DNA of 64,000 nucleotides from Streptococcus parasanguinis. Its GTDB lineage: Bacteria; Bacillota; Bacilli; Lactobacillales; Streptococcaceae. Each line of letters begins with the position of its first letter. The first letter of the stretch is position 1. This document shows, one piece after another, positions 1-8,749 of the stretch. Made by a program: the position numbers and the translations under genes. Below the pieces are notes generated by a model. The model worked only from the letters and a program-made list of their open reading frames with translations, was not told where the DNA came from and did not search any database. The stretch is taken from assembly GCF_001073155.1 (NCBI RefSeq), contig NZ_JVEE01000052.1, positions 1-64,000 of the forward strand, written 5' to 3'.

Positions 1-866
1 TTTACCGACTCCAACATTTGCAGATCGTAAAGGATTTCTTGAATTGGTTCTGAGAAGGCTGTAATATAACCAAAACTTGCAACCACCTCAGGGATACCAA
101 TTTGATGATGATATAGAGAGTAAGCTAGATAGGAAAAGAGAATAAGGCTAATGAATTCAAAAGAAATACCCGTCAAGAGAATACCTGTAATTTTAGTCAA
201 ACCATACCCAAGATACTTATCCTGCAAGTTTTTGAGAGAACTTCTTTGTTGCTCTATAAAATGAGGTAGAGTGAGTTTGTTAACTAGGTGATGTCCTCGG
301 AATAGATCCTCCAAGGTCCGATAATAATCACCTTGCTTTTCAAGATAGGTCTGTCTACGCTTCGCAGTCAATTGACCAACGATCTTTGGAATTTGAATAC
401 TGATAGCCGTTGAAATCAGTAGGATCAGCGCCACTATAGGATTGATCGTTCTGGTAATAATGATGGTATAAATCAAAATTCGTAGAATCTGCTTAAAAAA
501 ACTCATCAATGGAGGTAGATAATCTTTTTCCAGTGAATCAAGATCATTAGATTGATAAGAAATGTATTCTGCGACTGTTTTCTGCTTGAAATCATGGTGG
601 GCAAGTCCTAAAAGAGATTGAAACCAATCGTTCTTTAGATTTGTCGAAAAGAGAATGGCCTGTTTCCAGTCAAGTCGCATTTGGATGTAGTTGCAAGTTA
701 GGTAACCTATAACTGCGATGCAATAACCTGCCAAAGCTATTTGAAAGCGGCCACGAATTAACTCTTGTGTAAAGTATGGAAGAAGAGCAGTACAAATATT
801 GGACAGTCCGCTAAAGAGAAAATTAAAGAAAAGATACCAGCGCAGAGGCTTAAGGTATTGAAGCAT
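1..866 (-). CDS. ABC exporter, membrane-domain part (3' end outside window)
   Basis: Reading leftwards from an ATG at 866, with an AAGGAG-type ribosome site just upstream, there is an open frame of about 288 codons that runs off the window edge. The product starts MLQYLKPLRWYLFF and contains several long hydrophobic stretches separated by charged loops. This is the layout of the six-helix domain of type-I ABC exporters, in which membrane and ATPase domains are fused. The ATPase half would lie beyond position 1 and cannot be seen. The substrate is unknown; a peptide, drug or bacteriocin exporter are all possible. The family call rests on overall pattern only. Confidence 0.65.
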   Translation of the reverse strand, partial: MLQYLKPLRWYLFFNFLFSGLSNICTALLPYFTQELIRGRFQIALAGYCIAVIGYLTCNYIQMRLDWKQAILFSTNLKNDWFQSLLGLAHHDFKQKTVAEYISYQSNDLDSLEKDYLPPLMSFFKQILRILIYTIIITRTINPIVALILLISTAISIQIPKIVGQLTAKRRQTYLEKQGDYYRTLEDLFRGHHLVNKLTLPHFIEQQRSSLKNLQDKYLGYGLTKITGILLTGISFEFISLILFSYLAYSLYHHQIGIPEVVASFGYITAFSEPIQEILYDLQMLESV

Positions 867-1093
867 AGACGAAACTCCTTGATAAAGCTATAACATAAAA
901 CTGATAATGAAATAATGGCACTGTTGCATCAATGAGCAAATAGGGGCATAATTTAGAAACTTTTATTTTTGTAAAATATAACTAAATTATAGCATATGAT
1001 GAAGTCAGTTTATTAATTTGAAAGAAGTTTTTCCATGTGTTTCTCAAAAAAATTTGATATTAGGATGATTCTGTAGGCGTGTTCATTTAAACA
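867..1093. other. Gene-free AT-rich spacer
   Basis: No supported gene. The stretch separates the exporter start from the decayed region that follows. It is AT-rich and presumably holds the exporter promoter on the minus strand. I see no clear terminator or repeat. Confidence 0.4.
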
Positions 1094-1243
1094 AAAGAAT
1101 TGCTAGCAACAGGAGATGCCATCCTCATCGAACATACACGAAATGACGACTACTGGGCTGATGGGGGAGATGGCTCTGGAAAGAACAAACTAGGCCTTCT
1201 CTTAATGCAAGTACGGGAAGAGTTGAAAAACTCTATCCTGTAA
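1094..1243 (+). pseudogene. NADAR-domain C-terminal fragment
   Basis: Forty-nine codons from KELLATGDAILIEHT to a TAA match, almost residue for residue, the C-terminus of the intact gene at 16410-16928. This includes the YWADGGDGSGKNKLG block typical of the NADAR (DUF1768) family. A stop codon in frame just upstream (1088-1090) shows that the 5' part is missing. The similarity continues for about 25 bp past the stop. It is therefore a truncated duplicate or recombination remnant, not an active gene. Confidence 0.8.
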
Positions 1244-1375
1244 GATCTCTCTTCTAGCTATTCCATTTAACAGTCTGGGTTTGGTATAACAGTCAACTAG
1301 ATAGTTACAATGATCAACAGGAGATATTCCTGAAGGTGTAATGGAAGATATTAGTGAAAAGATCGGAGAACATAC

Positions 1376-1585
1376 ATGAAATATAGTAAACTAGGCTGGG
1401 AAGAAGTTAGTAAGTTTGAGGAAATAAAAGGTTATGGACAACCTATTTGGCGACATCATGAGAAATATTTTTTTGTTACAGATGAAGGGGGAATAGCTGA
1501 ACAGAGGGTAGTCTATGAATTACCATTAGAACTATTTCAATCACCCTACCAAGTTTTTCTGAGTTACTTGAAAAGTCTAACTTAA
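1376..1585 (+). CDS. Small hypothetical protein (69 aa)
   Basis: An ATG-started frame of 69 codons with a plausible purine-rich ribosome site (CGGAGA) just upstream. The product is rich in aromatic and acidic residues and has no signal peptide or membrane helix. I do not recognise the family. It sits between a NADAR fragment and a transposase fragment, in debris-like DNA, and overlaps the end of a 12-codon frame from 1340. It may be a leftover of an accessory operon rather than a functioning gene. Confidence 0.4.
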   Translation: MKYSKLGWEEVSKFEEIKGYGQPIWRHHEKYFFVTDEGGIAEQRVVYELPLELFQSPYQVFLSYLKSLT

Positions 1586-1975
1586 TTTGACAATTTAGGC
1601 AATAAAGAAATCCTAGACAAGCTTTTGAGCTATTCAGAAGACTTGAAATACCACTATAATCTCTATCAGCTCTTGCTTTTTCACCTTCAGAATAAGGAAC
1701 CAGAGAAATTTTTTGGACTCATTGAAGACAATATAAAGAAGGTTCATTCTCTTTTTCAGACTGTCTTTAAAACATTTCTAAAGGACAAAGGGAAAATCAT
1801 CAATGCCCTTCAGTTATCCTATTCCAACGCAAAATTGGAAGCGACTAATAATCTCATCAAACTTATCAAACGCAACGCCTTTGGTTTTCGGAACTTTGAA
1901 AACTTCAAGAAGCGAATTTTCATCGCTCTGAATATCAAAAAAGAAAGGACGAAATTTGTCCTTTCTCGAGCTTAG
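1586..1975 (+). pseudogene. ISL3-family transposase, C-terminal fragment
   Basis: The last ~130 codons of an ISL3-type (IS1167/IS1193-like) transposase. The typical end is visible: a helix with SNAKLEATNNLIKLIKRNAFGFRNFENF followed by a lysine-rich tail. The frame is open from 1586, directly after a stop, and has no proper start. The DNA-binding and most of the catalytic domain are missing. It marks an old insertion at this locus. The call is from motif recognition; I cannot name the exact IS. Confidence 0.8.
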
Positions 1976-2095
1976 CTTTTCTTCAACCCACTACAGTTGA
2001 CAAAGAGTCGTAGATTTTAGGTATTTACCTTGTCTACTTAAGAGGTATCATATCATCGAGATAAAGGTGATTTGTTTGTTCCTAAGAATGAGGTT

Positions 2096-4360
2096 TTAGG
2101 TTTGACTTGTGGCAACTTCTGGAAAAAGCTTGTCTAGGATTTTTGGAGTGATAGCTTGTCCAGGACCTTCAGCACAATAGGTGTGAATATACATAGCGGG
2201 ATTGAAGTTGAGCTCGATACAAGTGCAATGAGGTTTTTCCTTGCTAGCAGGCTGAGTTTTATCTGGAATGATGAGGTCAACCCCGCAAGCCCAGGCCCCC
2301 ATGCTAGTTGCCATAGCTGCTGCCAATTCTTGGTAAGAGGAATCTATTGTCTCAGTGACATCAATAGAGTCACCACCCGTAGAGATGTTGGAGTTACGGC
2401 GGAGATTGACCTTTTTCCCTTCTGGGAGAATATCATCAGGTGCATAACCTTGCTGAGTCAACATCAATTGTTCGATGTCTCCTAGCTTAATGATTTCCAG
2501 AGGTGAGCGGTGGTCACGGCCTCGCAATGGATTGGCATTTTTCTGAGCGACTAATTCACGAATGGTGTGTTTGCCATCACCGACAACATTAGCAGCGACA
2601 CGAAGGAGGACAGACTCACAACGCCCGTCCAGAATGAAGAAACGGTATTCGGTTCCTGGGATAAATTCTTCAACAAGAACAGCTGTATCTTCTGCAAAGG
2701 CAATCTCGAGAGCTTTCTTATAGTTATCAAGGCTGGCAGGCTCTTGGAAAATGGAAATGCCCAGCCCGAAGTTGGTTGATTTTGGTTTAACCACAATTTG
2801 CTTGCCCTTGATAAGAGGATAGTAGGCTAGACCTTGTTCTAGACTGGTAAATTCGTCGCCGGCAGGGACAGGGAAGCCAGCATCAGCCAGGATTTTTTTG
2901 GTCACGGTTTTATTAGCCATGGCAAGAGGAACTACATAGTTGTCTTTTGAGGTCATGTTACCATTTTTGACGTACTCAACATGATCTTTATGCCAGAGTT
3001 TAAGGAATTGATCCTGCTCATCTAGGATTTCAAAATGAAGCCCTTTTTGAATGGCATCAAAGAGCAGCATCTGGGTAGAAAGTTCCATCTCCTCATAACC
3101 CTTAAGGGCATAGTGGGCAGTCCAGTCGTAATCATGATAGGCAAGCGCCTTGTCAAGGGCAAAGTCAGAAAGGGACTTGTCTTTGATATGAGGAAGAAGT
3201 TGAGCAGCTAGTGTCTGACTGGAATCTGCAAAGGCATCTTTAACTTGTTTGACCAGACCTTGATGATAGTCACCAAGCCCAAAATGTTGCACCAGTTGGT
3301 ATAGAGCTGTCGTAATGTTCTGAGTTTCAGCTTCAGAAGGTAGAGGTTCTAAAGGATGAGAGAGGGCAATTTTTTCATTCAGCGCGTGACCTTGAGCCAG
3401 AGCCTGATCAACATTTTCAGGGGCATCCAGCCAGAGGAAGGCTAGAAGGAGTAGGTGTACGGTATCCATGGTAGTTTGGCTAATACCGATACGCTCAAAG
3501 GGGTTGAGGTCGAAGTTACGGAATTCTAGGTAGGTGATTCCCTTGTCAAGGAAGGAGCGATTAACCTTTTGTCCACGGAAACGAACAGCCGAGTAAAATT
3601 CCTTTTCCGCAATCAAATCACCTTGTTCGATATAGTTTTCGATGGCAGAGACATAGTCTTCTAGGCTTGCAAAAGATACTTGTATTTCTTCCTTATTGAC
3701 ATAACCATGGTCGCTGTTTCGGAAGGAACGAACGAGTTCTGGCACTTCTTGGTCGAAGAAGCCTTGCTCAGCAACAGGTGCAGCACCAAAGAGATAGGTA
3801 ATCACCCAACGATAGCGCAAATAGTTCTGAGCCAGCTTAAGATAGAGGGCGTTTTTGAAAGCAATTATATCAATCTGGTCACTTTCTTGGAATAGGGCTT
3901 CAACCAAATCTTTCCCTAGTTCCATATTATAGTGGATACCTGAGATAGCTTGTAGTTTAGTTCCGTATTTTTCGGCCAGGTAGTTACGATAATGGCGTTC
4001 AAATTCATTTTCCAGTTGGGCAACTTGGATTTCTTGGGCGTTGATACGAGGAGGCATGGACAAGGGCCAGAGAAGTTCATCTTTACTGATGGAACGTCCA
4101 GCTACATCGGTAATGGCTCCAAGAAATCGACGAGCCTCAGTGGTAGATTTAGCAACTGGTGTGATGAGTTCCATCTGAAACTCACAAAAATCTGTTTGAA
4201 TATAAGGGTGGAAACTTCGAGCTCCTAGGCAGGAAGGGTGAGGCGTATGTGCTAATTTTCCCTGTCTATCGACACGAAGACTTTCTCGTTCAATTCCAAA
4301 GTTAGCTTGAAGGATAGGGCTAGTAGGCTCCAGCTTTTGAAGCAGTTGATTTATAGTCAT
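2096..4360 (-). CDS. gshF: Bifunctional glutamate-cysteine ligase / glutathione synthetase
   Basis: A 754-residue fusion enzyme making glutathione from glutamate, cysteine and glycine in the cytoplasm, with ATP used at both steps. The N-terminal ~330 residues are the GshA-type ligase (FGIERESLR near residue 23, then the FCEFQMELITP block). The C-terminal part from about residue 480 is an ATP-grasp domain, with the VVKPKSTNFGLG loop, VEEFIPGTEYRFF, and ELNFNPAMYIHTYCAEG near the end. Length matches the streptococcal GshF/GshAB family. It is monocistronic. Start chosen at the first ATG (MTINQLL), which has an AAAAGGTGA ribosome site. It supports oxidative-stress and thiol defence. Confidence 0.97.
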   Translation of the reverse strand: MTINQLLQKLEPTSPILQANFGIERESLRVDRQGKLAHTPHPSCLGARSFHPYIQTDFCEFQMELITPVAKSTTEARRFLGAITDVAGRSISKDELLWPLSMPPRINAQEIQVAQLENEFERHYRNYLAEKYGTKLQAISGIHYNMELGKDLVEALFQESDQIDIIAFKNALYLKLAQNYLRYRWVITYLFGAAPVAEQGFFDQEVPELVRSFRNSDHGYVNKEEIQVSFASLEDYVSAIENYIEQGDLIAEKEFYSAVRFRGQKVNRSFLDKGITYLEFRNFDLNPFERIGISQTTMDTVHLLLLAFLWLDAPENVDQALAQGHALNEKIALSHPLEPLPSEAETQNITTALYQLVQHFGLGDYHQGLVKQVKDAFADSSQTLAAQLLPHIKDKSLSDFALDKALAYHDYDWTAHYALKGYEEMELSTQMLLFDAIQKGLHFEILDEQDQFLKLWHKDHVEYVKNGNMTSKDNYVVPLAMANKTVTKKILADAGFPVPAGDEFTSLEQGLAYYPLIKGKQIVVKPKSTNFGLGISIFQEPASLDNYKKALEIAFAEDTAVLVEEFIPGTEYRFFILDGRCESVLLRVAANVVGDGKHTIRELVAQKNANPLRGRDHRSPLEIIKLGDIEQLMLTQQGYAPDDILPEGKKVNLRRNSNISTGGDSIDVTETIDSSYQELAAAMATSMGAWACGVDLIIPDKTQPASKEKPHCTCIELNFNPAMYIHTYCAEGPGQAITPKILDKLFPEVATSQT

Positions 4361-4616
4361 AGAGTCACCTTTTCATCTAATGTTAGTGATAGTCTATTAT
4401 AAATAGGAGAAGAAAACAACTTTCCGCTACGGTTAAGGGGAATTTCCGAATGTTTTAGATAAGAATTCTTAAAACTAGTTGCTTTTTAGCTCTATTATAT
4501 GCAAAAATTGTAAAATATCCACCGATTTTTATGTAAAATGTTATTTCTCTTGCAATTTAAATCAAATTAGCCTATACTAATGACGTATATATGAGAACGA
4601 AAGAATCCCTAGGGTC
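4361..4616. other. gshF upstream region
   Basis: Gene-free, AT-rich. On the minus strand a TATAAT -10 box lies at 4396-4401, correctly placed for gshF, but its -35 box is poor. The rest shows no gene and leads into the insertion-sequence remnant. Confidence 0.45.
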
Positions 4617-4693
4617 GGCACTGCACTCATAAAATGAGACACAAGAAAACACTCTGTTGAAATCTGGTAAACCAGAAACAGGAGTGTTTTGTT

Positions 4694-4984
4694 ATGGTCA
4701 AAAAAGCATATTCGGTAGAAACTAAGCTAGCCTGTATCGAAATGAAGAAGGCAGGCAAATCAAATAAAGTTATCATGGATACCCTCAGCATCAAAAATGC
4801 TAGTCAGGTCAAGAACTGGTTGCGATGGTATCAGAATGATGAATTGTACCGTTTCTACCAACCCGTGGGGAAACAATATACTTATGGTAAAGGGATGAAA
4901 CAGTTATCTGAAGTGGAACAGTTACGTTTGCAGGTAGAATTACTAAAAAAGTATCAGAGCTTGATAAAAGAATCGACAAAGTAA
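4694..4984 (+). CDS. IS3-family transposase OrfA
   Basis: A 96-residue protein with the helix-turn-helix of IS3-family OrfA proteins (YSVETKLACIEMKKAG, then ASQVKNWLRWYQ) and a leucine-zipper-like stretch (QLRLQVELLKKY). In intact elements OrfA is fused to OrfB by ribosomal frameshifting. Here the partner is broken, so any product could only bind DNA. The family resembles the IS861/IS150 type. The start ATG at 4694 has no strong ribosome site. Confidence 0.8.
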   Translation: MVKKAYSVETKLACIEMKKAGKSNKVIMDTLSIKNASQVKNWLRWYQNDELYRFYQPVGKQYTYGKGMKQLSEVEQLRLQVELLKKYQSLIKESTK

Positions 4985-5310
4985 GTCTTATCAAGCTAGT
5001 AGAAGAGTATAAGAAAACGTGCCCTGTATCTATTATTTTAGAATGTTTCGGCGTCAAACGCTCCACCTTTATCGCTGGAAACAGGAGTGTAAGAATTCTC
5101 AGAAAAGAGGCGAATAGCAGATAATGGCTGTATCGAATGGTTTCACTCTGTTCTCAAGTCTGAAACCTTCTATCTCCATAAGTGGAGAAACATAACTGAG
5201 GTAGTATAACAGATATTGTCAAAAATTACATCATATTTTATAATGAAACTAGAATTCAACAAAAATTGAATGACCAGTCCCCTGTAGAGTACAGAGAATT
5301 GGTCGTAGAA
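4958..5310 (+). pseudogene. IS3-family transposase OrfB, internally deleted
   Basis: The first segment (LIKLVEEYKKTCPVSIILECFGVKRSTFYRW) matches the OrfB start. It then jumps to late sequence (IADNGCIEWFHSVLKSETFYLHKW), with stops and frame changes before a YIIFYNETRIQQKLN-type end in another frame. The central DDE catalytic part is missing. The element cannot transpose unaided. Confidence 0.75.
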
Positions 5311-5396
5311 GGGGTCCAGCAACCGAAGGGCGCTAGCCTTCAAATTTTCCTCCCAAAATGTGTCCAAAATATTGACAGAATTCCAACACAGAAGAT

Positions 5397-5501
5397 TTGG
5401 CACAGAATGGATTATTTGGTTTTACGTCTTTCTTTATCCTCTTTAACCTTGCTTTGCTTGTCTTGGCAGGCTGGGTAGGGTATAAGTGGAAGATAAGATG
5501 A
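5397..5501 (+). pseudogene. C-terminal fragment of an unknown membrane protein
   Basis: A 34-codon open stretch ending in a hydrophobic helix (FFILFNLALLVLAGWVGY) and a short basic tail. It looks like the last transmembrane segment of a gene cut by the neighbouring insertion sequence. It has no credible start or ribosome site. The parent gene cannot be named. Confidence 0.35.
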
Positions 5502-5542
5502 AAAAAATGGAGAAAACTCTAATGGTTCTTCTCCATTTTTTT
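5502..5542. terminator. Bidirectional terminator
   Basis: A strong hairpin, with arms AAAAATGGAGAA and TTCTCCATTTTT around a short loop, flanked by A and T runs. It works in both directions and ends the minus-strand kinase operon at 5545. Confidence 0.85.
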
Positions 5543-5544
5543 AT

Positions 5545-6915
5545 CTAATTGGTAATGTTGAAAATCGGAAGTGAAATGATACTTTCAAAGAATTCATTTT
5601 GGACACTAGCAAATGAAATAGAGCCCTGATGCAAATCAACAATTTGTTTTGAAATTTTTAGCCCAATTCCAGTCGTTCTAATTTTAGAAATATCAATGCT
5701 TTTAAAAGATAATTCATTAAGTTCAGCAATTTTTTCTGGTGAAGCTCCCTGTCCATTATCTTTGATTTCGACAATTACATTTGTATCTTTTTTGAATAAG
5801 TGGATTCTTATTGTGCAACCCTTTTCGTTATGTAAAACAGAGTTGTAGATGATATTATGGATAACTCTTGTGATTAAAAACTGCTCAATCATGATAGATT
5901 GATTAACAAGTGAATCATCGTAATCAAATTCAAATTCAAAATCATTCCAGATTTCTTGATTTAAAATATGGATGAGAATGTCTTTGAAGAAGGGGATAAT
6001 TTTTGTTTCAGTCTGATTTAATTGAAGATGACCGGATGAAAGGCGAGCTACTATATTTAGATCATTTAAAATATTTTGGATGTAATAGGATTCCGTCAAT
6101 ATTGGGGGAATATGTTTTTTAGACTGTGCATCTAGTTCAGAATCATTTAACAAGGACGCGTTAGAAATGATGACAGAAAGAGGTGTTTTGATATCGTGTG
6201 CAATACCTGAAATCCATTGCTCTTTAAAGACTTCATTCTCTTTGAGTAGAGTATCGGTTTGATTAATTGCAGTTGTAAGATATTCTAGTTCTGATATAGA
6301 ATTTATTGGATTTTTCAGACCATCCGGGAGATTCTGAATAGCAGTTACAAGAGGCGCAATTTTACGATTGATATGCGTCACACCATAGTAGTAAAGAAAA
6401 GCGAAATAAAGGCAGTTGAAAAGCAATACTCCAAATGCTACTAGTGGAATCAAGCGAATACTATCTATATCTAAGTAATTATAACTATAACGAGCGATTT
6501 TATCTTTTGGAAAACCAACAACAATGATGTAGTCACCTTTTATCTGACTAAAAACAGGATAATCTGAAAGATAATAGCGAGAAAACTGTAAAATGTCCCC
6601 ATAGTCAAATTGCGAAGGAACTTCTGTAGGTTTATACTGTTCGTACACTTGTTTTCCAGTCTGCTTATCCAATACCATGAGCCATAACTTTTGTTCTTTT
6701 AGACTAGAAATATCATTTCTAGGTATGTGGACGTTATTTTTTGTGATGGTAATGTGTTCAGAAATTATTTTCACAGTCTCAGTAGCAGTTTGCTTTTCCT
6801 TAATGTAGAAAACAAAACTGGCAATTAGAAGAATATTGGTAATAAAGATAATGATGGAAAAAAAGATAAATTTCTTTAGTGAATACCTTAAAATTTTGGT
6901 TTGGTTCATAATCAT
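5545..6915 (-). CDS. Sensor histidine kinase (lantibiotic-locus type)
   Basis: A 456-residue membrane kinase. Helices at about 14-38 and 155-177 enclose a ~115-residue outer sensor domain. The phosphorylated histidine lies in SGIAHDIKTPLSVI (His240), followed by the ATPase N box and a GIGLKISKQIV glycine box near the C-terminus. Architecture resembles kinases that control lantibiotic production or immunity (SpaK/NisK-like). Its ATG overlaps the regulator stop by four bases (ATGA), showing translational coupling. The signal is unknown; a peptide antibiotic is likely given the divergent LanFEG-like transporter. Confidence 0.88.
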   Translation of the reverse strand: MIMNQTKILRYSLKKFIFFSIIIFITNILLIASFVFYIKEKQTATETVKIISEHITITKNNVHIPRNDISSLKEQKLWLMVLDKQTGKQVYEQYKPTEVPSQFDYGDILQFSRYYLSDYPVFSQIKGDYIIVVGFPKDKIARYSYNYLDIDSIRLIPLVAFGVLLFNCLYFAFLYYYGVTHINRKIAPLVTAIQNLPDGLKNPINSISELEYLTTAINQTDTLLKENEVFKEQWISGIAHDIKTPLSVIISNASLLNDSELDAQSKKHIPPILTESYYIQNILNDLNIVARLSSGHLQLNQTETKIIPFFKDILIHILNQEIWNDFEFEFDYDDSLVNQSIMIEQFLITRVIHNIIYNSVLHNEKGCTIRIHLFKKDTNVIVEIKDNGQGASPEKIAELNELSFKSIDISKIRTTGIGLKISKQIVDLHQGSISFASVQNEFFESIISLPIFNITN

Positions 6916-7610
6916 GATAACAATTTATATCCCAGCCCTTTAGCTGTCTTTAAATATTGAGGTTTTGAAGGATTTTCTTCTATTTTTTCTCGAATTTTCC
7001 GAATATGTACAGTCAAAGTGTTTTCATAACCAAAGCTATCCACTCCCCAAATCGTATCACAGAGAGATTCGGTTGAAACGATGTAATTTTTATTATCGTA
7101 AAGTTTTTTCAAAATCTGAATTTCAATTGGCGTAATAGAAATTTCTGCTCCATTTTTTTGTACTGTTGCATTCCGAAAACTCACCAAAGTCTGTCCAATC
7201 TGTATTGCTTCCTGTTCTGATTTATAGCTTCTTCGGAGCAGAGCCATAATACGATAGATAAGATTTTTTGGAATGAAGGGTTTCATGACATAATCATCAC
7301 CACCAGCATTGAAACCAGCTACCTCATCTTCAGGATTATTTTTGGCAGTCAGAAAGAGGATAGGTGTATCGCCTTTTTTTCGGATATGTTTTGCTAATGT
7401 GTAGCCATCACCATCGGGGAGCATAATGTCCAAAAGGAAAAGGTCGAACTGCTCTGTTTCAATCATGTCCAAACTAGATTCTATATCATAGGCTGATGTT
7501 AGATTGGAAAATCCGTAGGCAGTGAGAATATCTCTTATGGAAGAGTTTAAAATTTTATCGTCATCAATGATAAGGATGTGCTTATTCAGGAGCTGTTGTT
7601 CGAAATTCAT
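6912..7610 (-). CDS. OmpR-family response regulator
   Basis: A 232-residue regulator. The receiver domain has the acidic pocket IIDDD and phosphoacceptor Asp61 in DLFLLDIMLPDG, then Lys in the MKPF motif. The C-terminal winged helix runs from about residue 135 (ENTLTVHIRKIREK). It is the partner of the adjacent kinase and is divergent from the ABC operon starting at 7833. The intergenic region carries a paired direct repeat that is its most likely binding site. Lantibiotic SpaR/NisR-type regulators have this same form. Confidence 0.9.
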   Translation of the reverse strand: MNFEQQLLNKHILIIDDDKILNSSIRDILTAYGFSNLTSAYDIESSLDMIETEQFDLFLLDIMLPDGDGYTLAKHIRKKGDTPILFLTAKNNPEDEVAGFNAGGDDYVMKPFIPKNLIYRIMALLRRSYKSEQEAIQIGQTLVSFRNATVQKNGAEISITPIEIQILKKLYDNKNYIVSTESLCDTIWGVDSFGYENTLTVHIRKIREKIEENPSKPQYLKTAKGLGYKLLS

Positions 7611-7674
7611 AATCTTACCTCGCTTATCTATATTATACCATTTAAAAGAGTGAAAAAAGAAAGATACTTTAATC

Positions 7675-7728
7675 TTAATGTAAAATTAAGGTTAGCTTAG
7701 TTTAAAATTAATCTAGCATGTCTATAAT
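7675..7728 (+). promoter_or_regulatory. Direct-repeat operator and promoter of the LanFEG-like operon
   Basis: Two copies of TTA(A/G)T(G/T)TAAAATTAA lie at 7675-7689 and 7697-7711, 22 bp apart. That places them on one face of the helix, as expected for an OmpR-type dimer. A TATAAT box follows at 7723-7728. No good -35 box is present, fitting an activator-dependent promoter. The divergent regulator gene has its own TATAAT on the minus strand near 7634. Confidence 0.6.
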
Positions 7729-7789
7729 AAAGACATAACCTAGATAGAGATACTTCTCAAATAAATTTTAATCAGTGAGGTATTTCCAA

Positions 7790-7840
7790 ATGGCTAAACA
7801 ACAAATGAATCTCGTTGAGGAGGAAGTTCATAATGATTAG
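7790..7840 (+). CDS. Possible 16-residue leader peptide
   Basis: ATG at 7790 has a GTGAGG ribosome site about 9 bases upstream and reads MAKQQMNLVEEEVHND before a TAG at 7838. It overlaps the ATPase start at 7833 in another frame. Its 3' end covers the AGGAGG ribosome site of the ATPase, so translation of one may affect the other. It could equally be chance. Confidence 0.25.
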   Translation: MAKQQMNLVEEEVHND

Positions 7841-8744
7841 TAATGTTTTACAGATAAAAAACTTACAAAAGGGATTTAAGGACACTCAGGTAGTTAACCT
7901 CAGTTCCTTATCAGTTCAACAAGGTGAGATTTATGGTTTTCTAGGTCCAAATGGAGCTGGGAAAACAACCACCATGAAGATGATTTTGTCTTTGATTTCT
8001 CGTACAGCTGGGGAGATTGAAGTGTTCGGTCAACCCATAGATACGGACAAGCAGTATCTTAATCAGATTGGCTCTATGATTGAAGAACCGTCTTATTATC
8101 CTAATTTGACAGGCTATGAAAATCTCTTGGTCTTCCAAAAGATCCTTGGATTTGATAAGAAAAATATTCAGGAAACCTTGAAAATTGTGGGGTTAGATCA
8201 ACCTAAAAACAAGAAAAAATTGGTTAAAGATTATTCTCTGGGTATGAAACAGCGTTTGGCTTTAGCCTTTGCCTTAGTCAAGAAACCACGTTTGTTGATA
8301 CTGGATGAGCCAACCAACGGGCTAGACCCAGCAGGGATTCATGAAATTCGGGAACTGATTATCAAGTTGGCAAAAGAACAGGGCATTACTGTCTTCATCT
8401 CTACCCATATCCTTTCTGAAGTAGAGCATATCGCTGACCGTGTAGGGATTATCAATCATGGTCAACTCGTTTACGAGGGAGAAATTCGTAAAATTCAGTC
8501 CAATAAATGGCTGGAAGTGCGTGGGGATTTTAGAGATCGACGTGAAGTCATTAGCCAAGTGTTATTTGGTTATCCGTGCAAGATGTTAGAGATACAAGAG
8601 GATAAACTCAAGCTGACTAACCTTGCCGATCAGCAGATTTCTAGTTTGTTACGAGATTTAATAGTCGAGAAAGTTCCAATTTATGAAGTGAAGCAAGAAC
8701 AAGAAACCTTGGAATCTATCTTCCTTAACTTAACCAAGGAGTGA
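7833..8744 (+). CDS. ABC transporter ATPase, lantibiotic immunity (LanF-like)
   Basis: A 303-residue ATPase with Walker A GPNGAGKTTT, signature SLGMKQR, Walker B LLILDEP and the switch histidine in STHILSEVEH. This is the subfamily that pairs with ABC-2-type permeases and includes LanF/BcrA immunity ATPases. The ATG at 7833 is chosen because AGGAGG lies 8 bases before it; an upstream TTG in frame overlaps that site. It is first in a three-gene operon. It probably powers removal of a lantibiotic from the membrane. Confidence 0.85.
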   Translation: MISNVLQIKNLQKGFKDTQVVNLSSLSVQQGEIYGFLGPNGAGKTTTMKMILSLISRTAGEIEVFGQPIDTDKQYLNQIGSMIEEPSYYPNLTGYENLLVFQKILGFDKKNIQETLKIVGLDQPKNKKKLVKDYSLGMKQRLALAFALVKKPRLLILDEPTNGLDPAGIHEIRELIIKLAKEQGITVFISTHILSEVEHIADRVGIINHGQLVYEGEIRKIQSNKWLEVRGDFRDRREVISQVLFGYPCKMLEIQEDKLKLTNLADQQISSLLRDLIVEKVPIYEVKQEQETLESIFLNLTKE

Positions 8745-8749
8745 GTCTT

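Larger units (their letters stand above)
4617..5310 (+). mobile_element. IS3-family element remnant
   Basis: A complete orfA is followed by an orfB that has lost its catalytic centre. The left end contains short palindromes (CTCATAAAATGAG at 4627-4639). The right end stops shortly after the conserved NETRIQQKLN-type end of orfB. Clear terminal inverted repeats and target duplications could not be fixed by eye, so the borders are approximate. Confidence 0.7.

Noticed and set aside
2156-4228. Several plus-strand open frames inside gshF
   Set aside because: They are antisense to a clear enzyme, lack ribosome sites and have no recognisable protein features.
4627-4645. CACTCAT near the IS3 remnant as a fourth TTGCAC-type site
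   Set aside because: The TTGCAC half is missing, spacing differs, and it is part of the insertion-sequence end.
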